Below the pieces are notes generated by a model, which was not told where the DNA came from, searched no databases, and was given only the letters and a program-made list of their open reading frames with translations. Below, piece by piece: positions 9,401 to 19,000 of a stretch of 64,000 nt of DNA (its first letter is position 1; every line of letters begins with the position of its first letter). The stretch is from Corallococcus interemptor (lineage in GTDB: Bacteria; Myxococcota; Myxococcia; Myxococcales; Myxococcaceae). The stretch covers positions 1 through 64,000 of the forward strand of contig NZ_RAWM01000040.1 in assembly GCF_003668875.1 (NCBI RefSeq), in the 5' to 3' direction. The translations under genes were made by a program, and so were the position numbers.

Positions 9401-10026
9401 CCGTGCTGCTGGAGGCCACCGCCGGCGTGCAGCCCTTCGACGGGCAGGCGTACGGCAACCTGCGCCTGGACGCGGAGCGGTACTTCCCCATCTACGGCCG
9501 CACCAACTTCTTCGCGCGCCTGGGCGCGGGCAGCACGGTGGGCGGCCGCTACGCGCGCTCCTACTACCTGTCCAGCTTCGACACCCTGCGCGGCGTGAAC
9601 TTCGGCGACGAGCGGTGGCTGCTGGGCCAGCACTTCGTCTACGGCACCGTGGAGGCGCAGCTGCCCCTCAACGACATCATCCGGGTGGCCTTCCTGAGCG
9701 ACCTGGAGGCCATCGCCGCGATGGACGCGGGTGGCGTGGGCGATGGCGCGAGGGACCTCTGGGACCACCGCGTGCTCAACGCCGTCGTGGGCTTCAACCT
9801 GTCGCTGGGGCCCCTGCTCCTGCGCCTGCACTTCGCGCGGCCCTTCGACATCAACGCCGCCGCGGGCAAGCCCGACGAGGGCTGGGTGACGAACTTCTCC
9901 ATCGGCGTCGCCGGCCTCAACGGCTTCTTCGACACGAAGGGTGACCGCAGGCCGGGGTCCACCACGCCGGGCCCGGCGCTGATGCCCGCGCTGGGCGGCG
10001 GCTACACGACGCCCATGGTGCACTGA
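6442..10026 (+). CDS. Gluzincin peptidase / beta-propeller / OM-barrel fusion protein
   Basis: A 1194-residue exported protein. The start is TTG at 6442, chosen because GAGGTG lies 4 bases upstream and a signal peptide (MNPRPHVIAVLLALLLPELALAQ) follows at once. Residues about 60-185 are an Ala/Gly/Asp-rich linker. Residues about 190-450 form a zinc peptidase domain with H293-E294-x-x-H297 (HELAHQF) and E327 in WFIEGLAEFY, the gluzincin third ligand of the peptidase-MA/M1-like group. Residues about 460-790 contain TolB/WD40-like propeller blades (FSPDGRYVAFIG, VTWGPSGIIYTSD). The last ~380 residues alternate aromatic strands and end as expected for a surface-antigen/D15-like outer-membrane barrel. 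The peptidase and propeller could thus be tethered to the outer membrane. Substrate unknown. Confidence 0.85.
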   Translation: MNPRPHVIAVLLALLLPELALAQVFVVPRRAGKTPVNSYEFEWRHIDILVGPASTGLAKPADHTAHDQPPGTQGGANPAAPTTNSETGDKQSPPGGPEVTPSGNVTLAPPADTKSAAGGVAPDTGASDAGVPPTVTGLADGGIPPPGVVALVDGGTAGDAGTLANATLADGGTLFSGAPLLLGGSDAGFNYTYAKDLGAKTGGVRFYFYEREREVAERAAPIVEEAYRYLVDQFKYVPTETFPYILYSSYAEFLQTNVFAVSEGTLGVTSTEDLKLSLPYLGDHHLFEEVSTHELAHQFTIQKVRTVAEQAKTFGDPLGGYPLWFIEGLAEFYAKRGLDPEAEMMVRDLLVNPDLMKGYAFLDFFSPGPYGYLWIYKVGQARVAFLEEEYGAGITQRLLEEAPRLVGGSRDSPSLKFEELLERLTGDDPKRISARFENWLKRRSFKTYLESSQTAPALDSIGETPGIVTAMASGPDGNVLALRTIIPETGESRLYLTDPRTPGKTVKVAGDGVPGVESLHPVSGRNFALTKDKLAFVAERTGRDVLYVQDYVHVSEKRATDVLVRRSAVRTGIGTEVGLNVKLETGDRRAYRVDKQGVLAIYSPAFSPDGRYVAFIGINDSGLRDVYLVDLTQGEDAKVRKLTDDAFAERQVTWGPSGIIYTSDATSHRKYNLFRVKPDAPAGQAERLTSEDRDEADPLALPDGRLFFVAYNKSSSDLHERLADGRIVRRTDLTTGVFEPGPGPDGGLWMLFHMSGERKPSLLRPPRMLSLETPKEPVADPPSPMALKPLTDALSYKPFTRENIELGPIFGFAGAGGGGFVGQVFASASDRLRDHQVVLTLAVYGSFELTDGLLLYVNDEKRTTWGGGLFQSLRFRVDKTFDSLPPDQRPFFVSSERYFGALGSLRYPLSTFFYLQGDLSIGGTKYFLDDFSEFYLAFPERNEANQDLLSAWRADNQHIRFQTELSGRVGYDSIKYHYATGPLSGSSVLLEATAGVQPFDGQAYGNLRLDAERYFPIYGRTNFFARLGAGSTVGGRYARSYYLSSFDTLRGVNFGDERWLLGQHFVYGTVEAQLPLNDIIRVAFLSDLEAIAAMDAGGVGDGARDLWDHRVLNAVVGFNLSLGPLLLRLHFARPFDINAAAGKPDEGWVTNFSIGVAGLNGFFDTKGDRRPGSTTPGPALMPALGGGYTTPMVH

Positions 10027-10036
10027 GGCAAGGGCT

Positions 10037-10510
10037 TCAGGACTGCGCGGCGACGAGGGCGGCGTTGGCGCGAGCCAGCGGCCCCCCGTCGTTGGGGATG
10101 CGCTCGAAGTCCCCGCGCAGGGCCTTGATGGCGAACTTCTCCAGGTCGATCTCCCGGCGGGTGCGTACGCCCAGCGCGCGCACCAGCACGGACAGGGGCC
10201 CGAAGCCGGTGAGGCCGTGCTGGAGGAGCAGCCCCAGGGTGATGCCGCCGAGCACCCTCAGGCCCCGGCCGGACTCGCGGCCGAGCAGCAGGCCGGCCAG
10301 CGCCACGGCGGGGACGCCCACGACCAGGGTCCGGTGCACGTCCCACTCGTGCTCCAGCTTTTCGAGGTACCGGCTCATCTCCGAGCGGTCCCCCTGCTCC
10401 GCCATGAAGCGGACACACGACTCCACGTGAGCGTCGATGCGCTGGTTCATCGTGGAAGGCGCGTGGGCGCGCACGGCATCGGTCGAGGTCTGGTTCCAGG
10501 ACTCCATCAT
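10037..10510 (-). CDS. Small membrane protein, DUF2892/YgaP-TM-like
   Basis: A 157-residue protein. The N-terminal ~60 residues are charged and probably helical (HVESCVRFMAEQGDRSEM). Two closely spaced hydrophobic segments follow (TLVVGVPAVALAGLLLG and LRVLGGITLGLLLQHGLTGFG), then a basic C-terminal tail. The second segment, running LTGFGPLSVLVRALG, resembles the DUF2892/YgaP-like membrane domain with its characteristic LTGxCPL element, here without Cys. Two adjacent ATGs (10510, 10507) follow a GGGAG site. The gene is convergent with the large metallopeptidase gene, with only 10 bases between the stops. Function unknown. Confidence 0.72.
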   Translation of the reverse strand: MMESWNQTSTDAVRAHAPSTMNQRIDAHVESCVRFMAEQGDRSEMSRYLEKLEHEWDVHRTLVVGVPAVALAGLLLGRESGRGLRVLGGITLGLLLQHGLTGFGPLSVLVRALGVRTRREIDLEKFAIKALRGDFERIPNDGGPLARANAALVAAQS

Positions 10511-10786
10511 CACTCCCTTGTCGGACTCGGGCCGTCCTCCAGCCTGCTCCCAGGAAGCTAGGTCCGCCGGGCGCATCCGTGCACAGGGCAACGTCTGGCG
10601 GCCGCCGCCCGGCTGCCCGCTCCGGGGGGCGCGCTCCTTCACGCGGTCCGTCAGCGGCCCCCAGCGAGGGCAGGCGAGCATTCCGGAGAGGGAAAGAGTT
10701 TTCCCCGCGTGGGGTGATCCATTGCCCTGGTCTTGCCCCGAGTCCCACCTGGCAGGGAGGCATGGGGCTTGCTCAGGGGTCGAGCG

Positions 10787-12619
10787 ATGATGCGCTTACG
10801 ACTCCTGATCAGCCTGACGATGCTGCTGGCCGCATGTGGTGGCGGCACAGCGAACCCCGATGACAATCCCTCCGTGACCGATCCCGGCATCACGGACCCC
10901 AGCGCGGATGCTGGCGTTCCCGACGCGGGCTCGACGGACGCGGGGACTCCGGACGCCGGGGCCTCCGACGGCGGACCGGTGGACGCGGGCCCGGGCCCGG
11001 TGGATGGCGGGAGCTCGGACGCCGGCACGGATCCGCAACCGGTGCCGGAGGTGGAGCGGCCCTTCACGCTGCCCAAGGTCCAGACGTCGTTGCCGGAGTA
11101 CGTGCTGACCATGCCGCCGGAGACGCTGGCGAAGTTCATGGCGAACCCGCTGACCGAGGAGCAGGACGCGACGTTCCAGGCGAACGGCAAGACGTTCCCG
11201 GTGAAGGTGCGGCTGCGCGGGGCTTCCGCGCGCTACTTCGAGAAGAAGAGCTGGAACGTCAGCTTCGCGGACAAGGACAAGTTCGAGGGGCGCACGTCGC
11301 TCAACCTCATCGCCGAGTACGCCGACGCGTCGATGCTCGCGGAGAAGATCTCCTACGACCTGCTGGCGGCCATGCGGGTGCCGGCGTCGAAGGCGACGTT
11401 CGTGCGGCTCTCCGTGAACGGTCAGTACGAAGGCGTGTTCCTGGAGGTGGAGCAGGTCAACAAGGCCTTCGTCAAGGCGCGGCAGTTCCCGGATGACGAC
11501 GCGACCATCTACCGCGCGGGCTGGAAGGACACGGAGTTCAAGACGTGGAAGGTGCCCTACCAGGGCGACTGGGTGAAGAAGACCAACGAGAGCGAGCCCG
11601 ACGACGCGCTGTGGGAGGTGCTGGACGTCATCAACCACACGCCGGAGCCGCAGCTGGTGGCCGCGCTGGAGAAGAACCTGGAGCTGGAGTCCTACGTGCG
11701 CTCCATGGTGCTGGACGCGCTGATGTCCAACAACTTCGTGGAGGACTCCGAGAGCTACTTCATCCACGACGACATCACCGGGCGCTGGCGCTACGTGCCG
11801 TGGGACCTGAACAACGTGGACGCGCGCTGGTGGTACACGAACTCGGTGCAGGACCAGTCCGCCTCCACGAGCAACATGAAGCACCCGCTGTTCAACTTCA
11901 CGCTGCTGGATGGCTGGGTGGAGAAGATGTACCTGCAGCGCAAGCTGGAACAGGGGAGCTACCCGGGCTACCTGCCGACGTTCTCCAACATGGGCACGCG
12001 CGTGGTGCTCAACCCCGTGCTGCGCGCCCGGCTGGAGGCTCGGCTGGACAAGGCGCTGGACGAGCTCTTCACGTCGAAGGTGATGGACCCGTACATCGAT
12101 CAGCTCCACGCGCTGATTGACGCGTCCATGAAGACCGACCCGTACATGGACTACGCGAAGTTCAGCGCGGGCAAGGCGTACATGAAGCGCTTCGTGCAGT
12201 TCCGCCGCGACTTCGTGAAGGCGGAGGTGAAGCGGCTGAAGGCACAGCAGTCCACGCTGGTGATGGAGGCGTTCGACCCGCGCGAGGGTTGGGTGGAGGT
12301 GGGCAATCACGGCACGGAGCCGGTGTCGCTCAAGGGCATGACGCTGACCACGAACCTGCGGGTGAGCCTGGCGGGCGGGGGCTACGCGCCCACCATCGTG
12401 AAGGCGCCCACGGGCGCGGTGCTGGACCACATGACGGTGCCACCGGGCCAGCGGGTGCGGCTCACGGGCGCGTTGCTGGGCATCACCTTCCCCGCCAAGG
12501 GTGAGGTGGGCCTGTTCGACGGCACGTCCGTGGTGGGCATGAAGGACGCGCTGTTCTACGGCGAGCTGCCCGCGGGCAAGCACTACGTGCGCGGCGAGGA
12601 CGGCTGGGAGGTGCGCTGA
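10787..12619 (+). CDS. CotH-kinase family lipoprotein with lamin-tail domain
   Basis: A 610-residue lipoprotein. The signal peptide MMRLRLLISLTMLLAAC ends in a lipobox, followed by an Asp/Ala/Gly-rich linker (about 20-95) with repeated DAG motifs common in myxobacterial lipoproteins. Residues about 100-480 match the CotH family. Evidence is the entry motif RLRGASARYFEKKSW, the strand pair FVRLSVNGQYEGVFLEVEQ, and the catalytic-loop-like RYVPWDLNNVDARW. CotH proteins are atypical kinases in Bacillus spores and are widespread in secreted bacterial proteins. The final ~110 residues (MEAFDPREGWVEVGNHG, LKGMTLTTNL) look like a lamin-tail domain. ATG 10787 is followed directly by ATG 10790. It is probably an outer-membrane or surface kinase; the substrate is unknown. 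Confidence 0.85.
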   Translation: MMRLRLLISLTMLLAACGGGTANPDDNPSVTDPGITDPSADAGVPDAGSTDAGTPDAGASDGGPVDAGPGPVDGGSSDAGTDPQPVPEVERPFTLPKVQTSLPEYVLTMPPETLAKFMANPLTEEQDATFQANGKTFPVKVRLRGASARYFEKKSWNVSFADKDKFEGRTSLNLIAEYADASMLAEKISYDLLAAMRVPASKATFVRLSVNGQYEGVFLEVEQVNKAFVKARQFPDDDATIYRAGWKDTEFKTWKVPYQGDWVKKTNESEPDDALWEVLDVINHTPEPQLVAALEKNLELESYVRSMVLDALMSNNFVEDSESYFIHDDITGRWRYVPWDLNNVDARWWYTNSVQDQSASTSNMKHPLFNFTLLDGWVEKMYLQRKLEQGSYPGYLPTFSNMGTRVVLNPVLRARLEARLDKALDELFTSKVMDPYIDQLHALIDASMKTDPYMDYAKFSAGKAYMKRFVQFRRDFVKAEVKRLKAQQSTLVMEAFDPREGWVEVGNHGTEPVSLKGMTLTTNLRVSLAGGGYAPTIVKAPTGAVLDHMTVPPGQRVRLTGALLGITFPAKGEVGLFDGTSVVGMKDALFYGELPAGKHYVRGEDGWEVR

Positions 12620-12687
12620 GTCTTCGCGCGGACAGCGTGCGAGGCTGAGACGTGCGAGGCGGGCGGGGACGGGTTAGCACCCGGACC

Positions 12688-13713
12688 ATGCCCGCCTCTC
12701 GTATTTTGGATGAGCTGCTGCCGCGCCGTTCCGCTCCCCTGCCCCGCGTGGCCGTGATTGGCGCGGGCATGTCGGGGCTGACGCTCGCGCGCGTGCTCAC
12801 GGGCGCGGGGTTTGGCGTGCGGATGCTGGACAAGGGGCGGGGGCCGGGAGGACGGCTGTCCACGCGGAGGAGCGCGGATGGGGGCACGTTCGACCATGGC
12901 GCGCAGTACTTCACCGCGCGGGATGCGCTCTTCCGGGAGCTGGTGGACGCGTGGAGCGCGGAGGGCGTCGTCGCGGAGTGGCGCGGACGCATCGGGACGC
13001 TGACGCGTGGGGTGGTGACTCCCGCGAAGGAGTCCGTGCGGTACGTGGGCGTGCCGGGGATGAGCGCGGTGGCGAAGGCGCTCGCGGACGGGTTGGACGT
13101 GCGCATGGGCGTGCGGGTGGAGCGCGTGGCGCGTGAAGGCCGGGCCTGGCGGCTGACTTCGGAGGCGGGCGAGGACCTGGGGCTCGCGGAGGTGGTGGTG
13201 GCCGCGGTGCCCGCGCCGCAGGCGGTGCCGCTGCTGGCGGCGGCCCCCGCGTTGGCGGCTCAGGCGGGGGCGGCTCGGATGTCGCCATGCTGGGCGGTCA
13301 TGGCGCGATTCGATGCTCCGGTGGCGGTGGCGCTGGATGGCGCGTTCGTGGAGGACTCGCCGTTGTCGTGGGTGGCTCGGGACACGAGCAAGCCGGGGCG
13401 GACTTCGGGTGAGCGCTGGGTGCTTCACGGGTCGCCGGAGTACAGCGCGGCGCACCTGGAGGAGACGGCGGAAACCATGGCTCCGAGGCTCGTGGAGGCG
13501 TTTGGTCAGGCGCTGGGCCGGGACGTGCGCGCGGTGGAGGCCGTGGCGCACCGATGGCGCTTCGCGATGCCGTCACCGCCTCTGGACGCTTCCGCGTTGT
13601 ACGACCCGGCGCTGGGACTGGGGGCCTGCGGTGACTGGTGCGCGGGGCCGCGTGTCGAGGGCGCGTTCCTGAGTGGCGCCGCGTTGGCGAGGCGGATCTC
13701 CGGGGCCTACTGA
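12688..13713 (+). CDS. FAD/NAD(P)-dependent oxidoreductase, renalase-like
   Basis: A 341-residue flavoprotein. Residues about 20-50 form the Rossmann motif VAVIGAGMSGLTLARVL, then DKGRGPGGRLSTRR, a signature of the renalase/MSMEG-like NAD(P)-dependent FAD oxidoreductases, and FDHGAQYFTARD. The C-terminal FAD contact is LGLGACGDWCAGPRVEGAFLSG. Renalases oxidise off-pathway dihydropyridine isomers of NAD(P)H; whether this protein does so is inferred from the family only. ATG 12688 is preferred as it starts just before the fold; GTG 12652 is in frame. The stop overlaps the convergent pbpC gene by 7 bases. Confidence 0.85.
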   Translation: MPASRILDELLPRRSAPLPRVAVIGAGMSGLTLARVLTGAGFGVRMLDKGRGPGGRLSTRRSADGGTFDHGAQYFTARDALFRELVDAWSAEGVVAEWRGRIGTLTRGVVTPAKESVRYVGVPGMSAVAKALADGLDVRMGVRVERVAREGRAWRLTSEAGEDLGLAEVVVAAVPAPQAVPLLAAAPALAAQAGAARMSPCWAVMARFDAPVAVALDGAFVEDSPLSWVARDTSKPGRTSGERWVLHGSPEYSAAHLEETAETMAPRLVEAFGQALGRDVRAVEAVAHRWRFAMPSPPLDASALYDPALGLGACGDWCAGPRVEGAFLSGAALARRISGAY

Positions 13714-16067
13714 CGCTCGCGGACCACCAGCGTGCGGCGTGCCGTCAGTCCGCGGTCGTCGGTGACGAGGATGTCGTGCGTGCCCACGCTCGGCTTCCAC
13801 CAGAGGCGCTCGGCGGCCCTCGCGGTTCCCAGCACGGCTCCGTCCACGAACCATGTCAGCTCGCGGTCGTGCGCGGCCTCCGCCTCCAGGGGGATCTTCT
13901 GCTCCTCCGTGTTCATGCCCGGGATGAGCAGCGCCACCTGCCCCTCCGGCGGCGAGAGGATGGTCGGCGTGTCGCGCTCCCCTCCCGCGACGCAGCCGGG
14001 TGCCAGGGGCGGCGGTTCGGGCAACTGACGCTGCTGCTCCGCGAGCCACCGGCGCAGACTGGACGGCCAGGTGAGGTACACGCGCGACTCCGTCTTGCGT
14101 CCGTCACGGCACCCCGGCCCCACCGCCAGGCCCGACGCCACGTCCACCTCCACCCGGTGGTGGTACGGACACGGCGCCGTCGGCACCGCCGTGCGCACCG
14201 CGTCCACCCGCTTGCGCTGCGTGCACGCGTCCGTGGGCAGGTGCCCCGAATACGCGCACACCTCCACGCTCACCAGGTCCCTGGGCGGCGCGGCGTCCTC
14301 CTCCTGCAACGCCGCGCCCCTGGGTCCAATCCCTTCCAGGATGTCGAACAGCAGCGGGGCCGCGTTCTCCGCGCCCACCAGGTGCACGCTCGACGCGTGG
14401 TCGAAGTTGCCCAGCCACACCACCGCCGTGTGCTTCGGCCCGGAGCCCGCCGCCCATGCATCCCGGTTGCCAAAGCTCGTGCCCGTCTTCCAGTGCACCC
14501 GCGCCGGCAGCCCCGTGAGCCGCCGCCGCTCCGGGAAGTCCGGCCGGTCCCTCAACGCCAATGCCTTGCGCGTCAGCCACGCTGCCCCTGGCGACACCAG
14601 CGACGAGGCCGCCTTCGCGGGCGCGTCCTCCTCCAGCACCCGAAGGGGCCGCACCTGGCCATCTCCGGCCAGCGCCAGGTACACGCCCGTCAGCTCCAGC
14701 GGCGTCAGCTCCAGGCCACCTACCGCCGCGGACAGGCCGTAGTGCCCCGGCCGCGGATCCAGGCTGGTGACGCCCGCCTGCCGCAGCGACCCCAGGAAGC
14801 CCTCCACGCCCACCCGCTCCAGCAGCCTCACGAACGGCAGGTTGAGCGACTGCGACAGCGCGGACTCCATCCGCACCAGCCCCAGGAATCGCCCGTCGAA
14901 GTTGCGAGGCTGGTAACCGCCGTACGCCACCGGGATGTCCGGCACCAGCGTCTCCGGCCCCACCAGGCCCTGATCAATCCCCAGCGCGTACAACAGCGGC
15001 TTGAGCGCCGAACCCGGCGAGCGCGGCGTGGCGAAGCCGATGATCTGCCCGCCGTGCTTTTCATCGAAGAAGTCGAAGTTCCCCACCAGCGCGCGCACCT
15101 CGCCCGTCTCCCGGTCCGCCACCACCGCCGCGCCGTTGTGGATGCCCTGCCTGTCCAACCGCCGCGCCGCTTCTCCGAGCGTGCGCTCCACGAACCGCTG
15201 CGTGCCCGCGTCCAGCGTCGTCGCCAGCCACGTCTCTCCCGGCCGCTGCGCCTTGAGCCACACCGCCGCGTGCGGCGCCTCCCTCGGAAACGGCGTGAGC
15301 ACGTCAGGCACCTGCGTGGCCCGCACCTCCGCGAGCACCGCGTCGGACGCGACGCCCTCCACCGCCAGCCCTCCGGAATCCAGCAGCCGCCGGGCAATGT
15401 CGTCCCGGGCCGAGCGCAACCGGTCCCGGTTCTCCGGCGACGGGAAGCGCCGGTTCGGGTTCTGCGGCACCGCCAGCAGCGTGGCGATCTCCGCCGGGCT
15501 CAGGTGCTGGGCGGTGTGCCCGAAGTACGCGAGCGCCGCCGCCTCCACGCCCTCCACGTTGCGCCCGTAGGGCACGAACTGGAGGTACGCCTCCAGCACC
15601 TCCTGCTTGGACAACCGCGCCTCCAGCTGGGCGGCGCGGAACGACTCAATCACCTTCGAGGTGAACGTGCGGGGACGGGGCTCCAGCACGCGCACCAGCT
15701 GCATCGTCAACGTGGACGCTCCGGACACCCGGCGCCCCCGGCTCAGGTTGAGACCGAGGGCGCGCAGGGCCGCGATGGGATCCACGCCCGGGTGCTGGAA
15801 GAACCGCTTGTCCTCCAGCGCCAGGAGGGCGCGGACATAGGCCCGGTCGACGCGGTCCTTCGGCGCGGGGATGCGCCACCGCTCGTCCGGGGCGAGGAAG
15901 ACGTACGCGGGCGCTCCGTCCCGGTACGCCATCACCACCGAGGGGGGCGCCGCCAACCGCTCCGGCAGCGGCACCCACCAGGCCGCCGCGAGGCCCATGC
16001 CCAAGAGCACGAGCCCCGCCAGCGCCACCCCCACCCACCGCTTCACGTTGAGACGCATGCGACGCAT
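13707..16067 (-). CDS. pbpC: Penicillin-binding protein 1C
   Basis: A 786-residue bifunctional peptidoglycan synthase. One N-terminal membrane anchor (WVGVALAGLVLLGMGLAAAWW) is followed by a GT51 glycosyltransferase domain with the catalytic Glu E85 in LLALEDKRFFQHPGVDP. The transpeptidase domain has the SxxK serine S353 (GSALKP), an SxN-type motif (SQSLN) and K527-T-G (WKTGTSFGNRDAW). The last ~100 residues are the Ig-like BiPBP_C domain typical of PBP1C (VLVTDDRGLTARR). Length and order match E. coli PbpC. The gene starts 5 bases after the stop of the alpha-2-macroglobulin gene, reproducing the known yfhM-pbpC pairing thought to combine protease trapping with cell-wall repair. ATG 16058 is an alternative start. 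Confidence 0.96.
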   Translation of the reverse strand: MRRMRLNVKRWVGVALAGLVLLGMGLAAAWWVPLPERLAAPPSVVMAYRDGAPAYVFLAPDERWRIPAPKDRVDRAYVRALLALEDKRFFQHPGVDPIAALRALGLNLSRGRRVSGASTLTMQLVRVLEPRPRTFTSKVIESFRAAQLEARLSKQEVLEAYLQFVPYGRNVEGVEAAALAYFGHTAQHLSPAEIATLLAVPQNPNRRFPSPENRDRLRSARDDIARRLLDSGGLAVEGVASDAVLAEVRATQVPDVLTPFPREAPHAAVWLKAQRPGETWLATTLDAGTQRFVERTLGEAARRLDRQGIHNGAAVVADRETGEVRALVGNFDFFDEKHGGQIIGFATPRSPGSALKPLLYALGIDQGLVGPETLVPDIPVAYGGYQPRNFDGRFLGLVRMESALSQSLNLPFVRLLERVGVEGFLGSLRQAGVTSLDPRPGHYGLSAAVGGLELTPLELTGVYLALAGDGQVRPLRVLEEDAPAKAASSLVSPGAAWLTRKALALRDRPDFPERRRLTGLPARVHWKTGTSFGNRDAWAAGSGPKHTAVVWLGNFDHASSVHLVGAENAAPLLFDILEGIGPRGAALQEEDAAPPRDLVSVEVCAYSGHLPTDACTQRKRVDAVRTAVPTAPCPYHHRVEVDVASGLAVGPGCRDGRKTESRVYLTWPSSLRRWLAEQQRQLPEPPPLAPGCVAGGERDTPTILSPPEGQVALLIPGMNTEEQKIPLEAEAAHDRELTWFVDGAVLGTARAAERLWWKPSVGTHDILVTDDRGLTARRTLVVRERQ

Positions 16068-16072
16068 GGGGC

Positions 16073-19000
16073 CTAGAGCAGGTCGTCCTTCCAGGGGCCC
16101 GCCACCTGCACCGTGCCCGCGGATTCACGGGCCCAGATGGAGGAGTCGTACATCGCCTCGGCCTCCGCGGACGGCAGGGTGAAGCTGCCCGCGGTCACCG
16201 CGCGCACCGCGTAGACGAGCTTCTTCGTCTCGTGGGCCTGCAGCGTGCCGAACGCCTCCATGCGGTCATCGCGCACGTTCACGTAGTCGGCGGCCCAGAG
16301 CGAATCCGCGTCCACCCAGTCCACGCTGCCGCCGCGCCCCAGGCGGGCGTTCTCAATCTCCCAGCCCGCCGGCAGCCGGTCCACCAGGGCGATGTTCTGC
16401 ACGCGCTCGGCCCGGGTGTTGGTGACCTCCAGCTCCACGTAGATGAGGTCCGCCAGCTTCACCGGCTGGGCCTTGAGGTCCAGCGTGGTGCCGTCCAGCG
16501 AGCGCCAGGTGCGCTTGAGCGTCAGCCCCTCTCCGCCCACCTTCACCTCGGGCGTGGTGCGCACGCCCTCGCTGTTGAGGATGAGGTAGACGTTGCCGCC
16601 GCCCTTCTCCTTCAGGTCCAGCGTCATGCTGGCGCGCTCGCTGGCGCGGGCCAGCGACCACGTGCGGTCCGACACGCGCGCGTCCTTCTCCGCGACGGGC
16701 GTCACCGTCTTGCCCGCCACCGTGAGCGTGGGCGGCGTGAAGCTGGTCGCCGTGCCCTGCAGCCGCTTGCCCAGGCCGGTGATGCCCCAGACCAGCTCCT
16801 GCGTGGAGTAGTACGCCGACGTGCGGGTCGACAGCGCCGTCGCCACCATGCGCGCCAGGGGCTCGCCCTCCGGCGCGTCGCCGAAGAGGTCCTGGAAGGT
16901 GCTGAGCGTCATCCCGCGCCGGCGCCGGTCCGAATAGAACGACCAGCTGTTCTTGCGTTCATCCGTGATGGTGGACACGTCCGGGTTGCGCAGCTCCTTC
17001 TCGTAGCGGCGGTCGCCGGACAACCACAGCGCGGCCTTGAGCAGGTACAGGTCCTCCTGGTCCTCGCCGCTGAGCGCCGCCTTCTTCGCCGCCGTCTCCA
17101 GCGCGCTCACCATGGCCTGCGCCCGCGCCTTGCGCCCCTTGCCCGCCACCGCGAGCACGTAGTGCATGTACGCCTCCGAGTGCTGGCCGTAGTGGTCGTC
17201 CTGCCCCAGGCGGCCCTCCTTGCGGGTCAGCTCGTCGCCCATCCACGCGAGCGCGCTGTCCACGCGGTCCTCCGGCACCGGGTACTTCAGCTTGCGCGCG
17301 TCCAGCAGCATGTGCGTCGCGTACGCCGTGCCCCAGGCCACCGGCTCCGTCTGGCCCGGCCAGTACGCGAAGCCACCCGACGCCGTCTGCATGGACAGCA
17401 CCCGGTTGATGCCCGACTGCACCATGTCCTCCACCTTCGCCGTGGAGACCAGCGTCGGGTCCACGCGCTCCACCAGCTGGCTCACGAACAAGAGCGGGCG
17501 CGTGGAGGACGTCGTCTGCTCGATGCAGCCGTGCGGGTAGCGCACCAGGTACGAGAGGTGCTGGAGCGACTTCGCGTACGGATTGTTCGTCACCCAGACG
17601 TTGGTGCGCTCCGTCGTGGGCACCCAGCCCGCGAGCAGCGGCTTCAGGTCCGTGGTGCCCTGCGCCAGCTCCACCTGTTGGATGCGGCGCTCACGCGGGC
17701 CCGCGGGAGACAGCGGTACATCCAGCTGCTCGCGCGACGTGTAGCCACCGCCCTCCACCGTCACCGTGAGCCGCGCCGCGCCCACGGACTGCACCGCGCG
17801 GCCCTGGAACACGAAGGTGCGGGACTTGCCGTCCTCCAGCTTCGCGCGGCCCTCGCTCTTGCCCTTGAGCTCCAGCGGCGAGCTGCCCAGGCCCTCCGGC
17901 ATCGCGAGCCCCGGCACCGCCAGCGCCTCCGAGGACAGTGACACCTTCACGTCCTGCGCCTTGCCGGACAGGTTGGTGACGAAAACGGGGATTTGAATCT
18001 CGTCGTTCTGGGTGAGGAAGCGCGGCAGCGTCGTCTGGAGCACCAGCGGGTCGCGCACCAGCACCTGCGCGCTGGCCCTGCCAATGCGCTTGTTGCCCGC
18101 CGTGACGACCATCACCCGCACGGCGCCCCGGTACTGCGGCAGCTTGAAGGGCACCTTCAGCTTGCCGTTGGCGGGCACCTCCACCACGCCGCTCCACAGG
18201 GCCACGGGCTTCACCGGCTGCACGCGGCCTTCGGCGCCGCCCTCGTCACCACCGGTGGAGCTGGAGTTGCCGCCCGGCGGCACCAGGAGCGCCCAGCCCA
18301 CGGTCTCGTAGGTCTGGATGCCCAGCGCGCGCCGCGTGAAGATCTCCTTCAGCGGATCCGGGCTCTGGAAGCGCGTGAGGGACAGGATGCCCTCGTCCAC
18401 CACCGCCACGGTGGCGAAGGTGGGGCCCTCCACGCCCTCCACCGCCACGTCCACGGTGAGCGTGTCGTTGCTCCTCACCTCCTTGGGCACCGTCAGCGTG
18501 ACGGCCTGGGTGAAGTCCACCGGCTCCAGCGCGATGCTGCCCACGCCGAAGGCGCGGTCCGGCATGAACGCCTGGGCGGACTCCAGATGCGGGTCCTTCA
18601 CCAGGAACGCGCTCACGTACACGTTGGGCGCGTACTCGGACGGCGTGAACGACCAGGTCACCTCGCCGGGGTCCACCTGCTTCCACGCGGTGGTGAGCAC
18701 GCGGTCGGTCTCCACGGTGAAGAGGACGCGGCCCCGGTAGGGCGCCTTCATCTTCACGGTGAGGGCCTCGCCCACCTTGCCCTTCGCGGGCAGCGAGAGG
18801 TCCAGCGCCGTGGGCTTCAGCGGCCGCGGCGTCTGGTCCACGCGCGAGCCCTCGCCCCACCAGTAGTAGCGGCCGTCGCCTTCGATGGCCAGGTCCGTCT
18901 GGGTGTTGCCCGCGCGAGCGCGCACCAGGTAGCCCGCGCCGTCGCGGCCCGGCAGCACCGTGGCGGTGAAGCGGCCGTTCTCCACCTTCGCCGTCGCCTC

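Noticed and set aside
6259-10023. Very long leftward frame opposite the metallopeptidase gene
   Set aside because: Rich in Arg, Val, His and Gln with no domains; a mirror of third-position GC bias. Only its last 483 codons (4807-6258) form a real gene.
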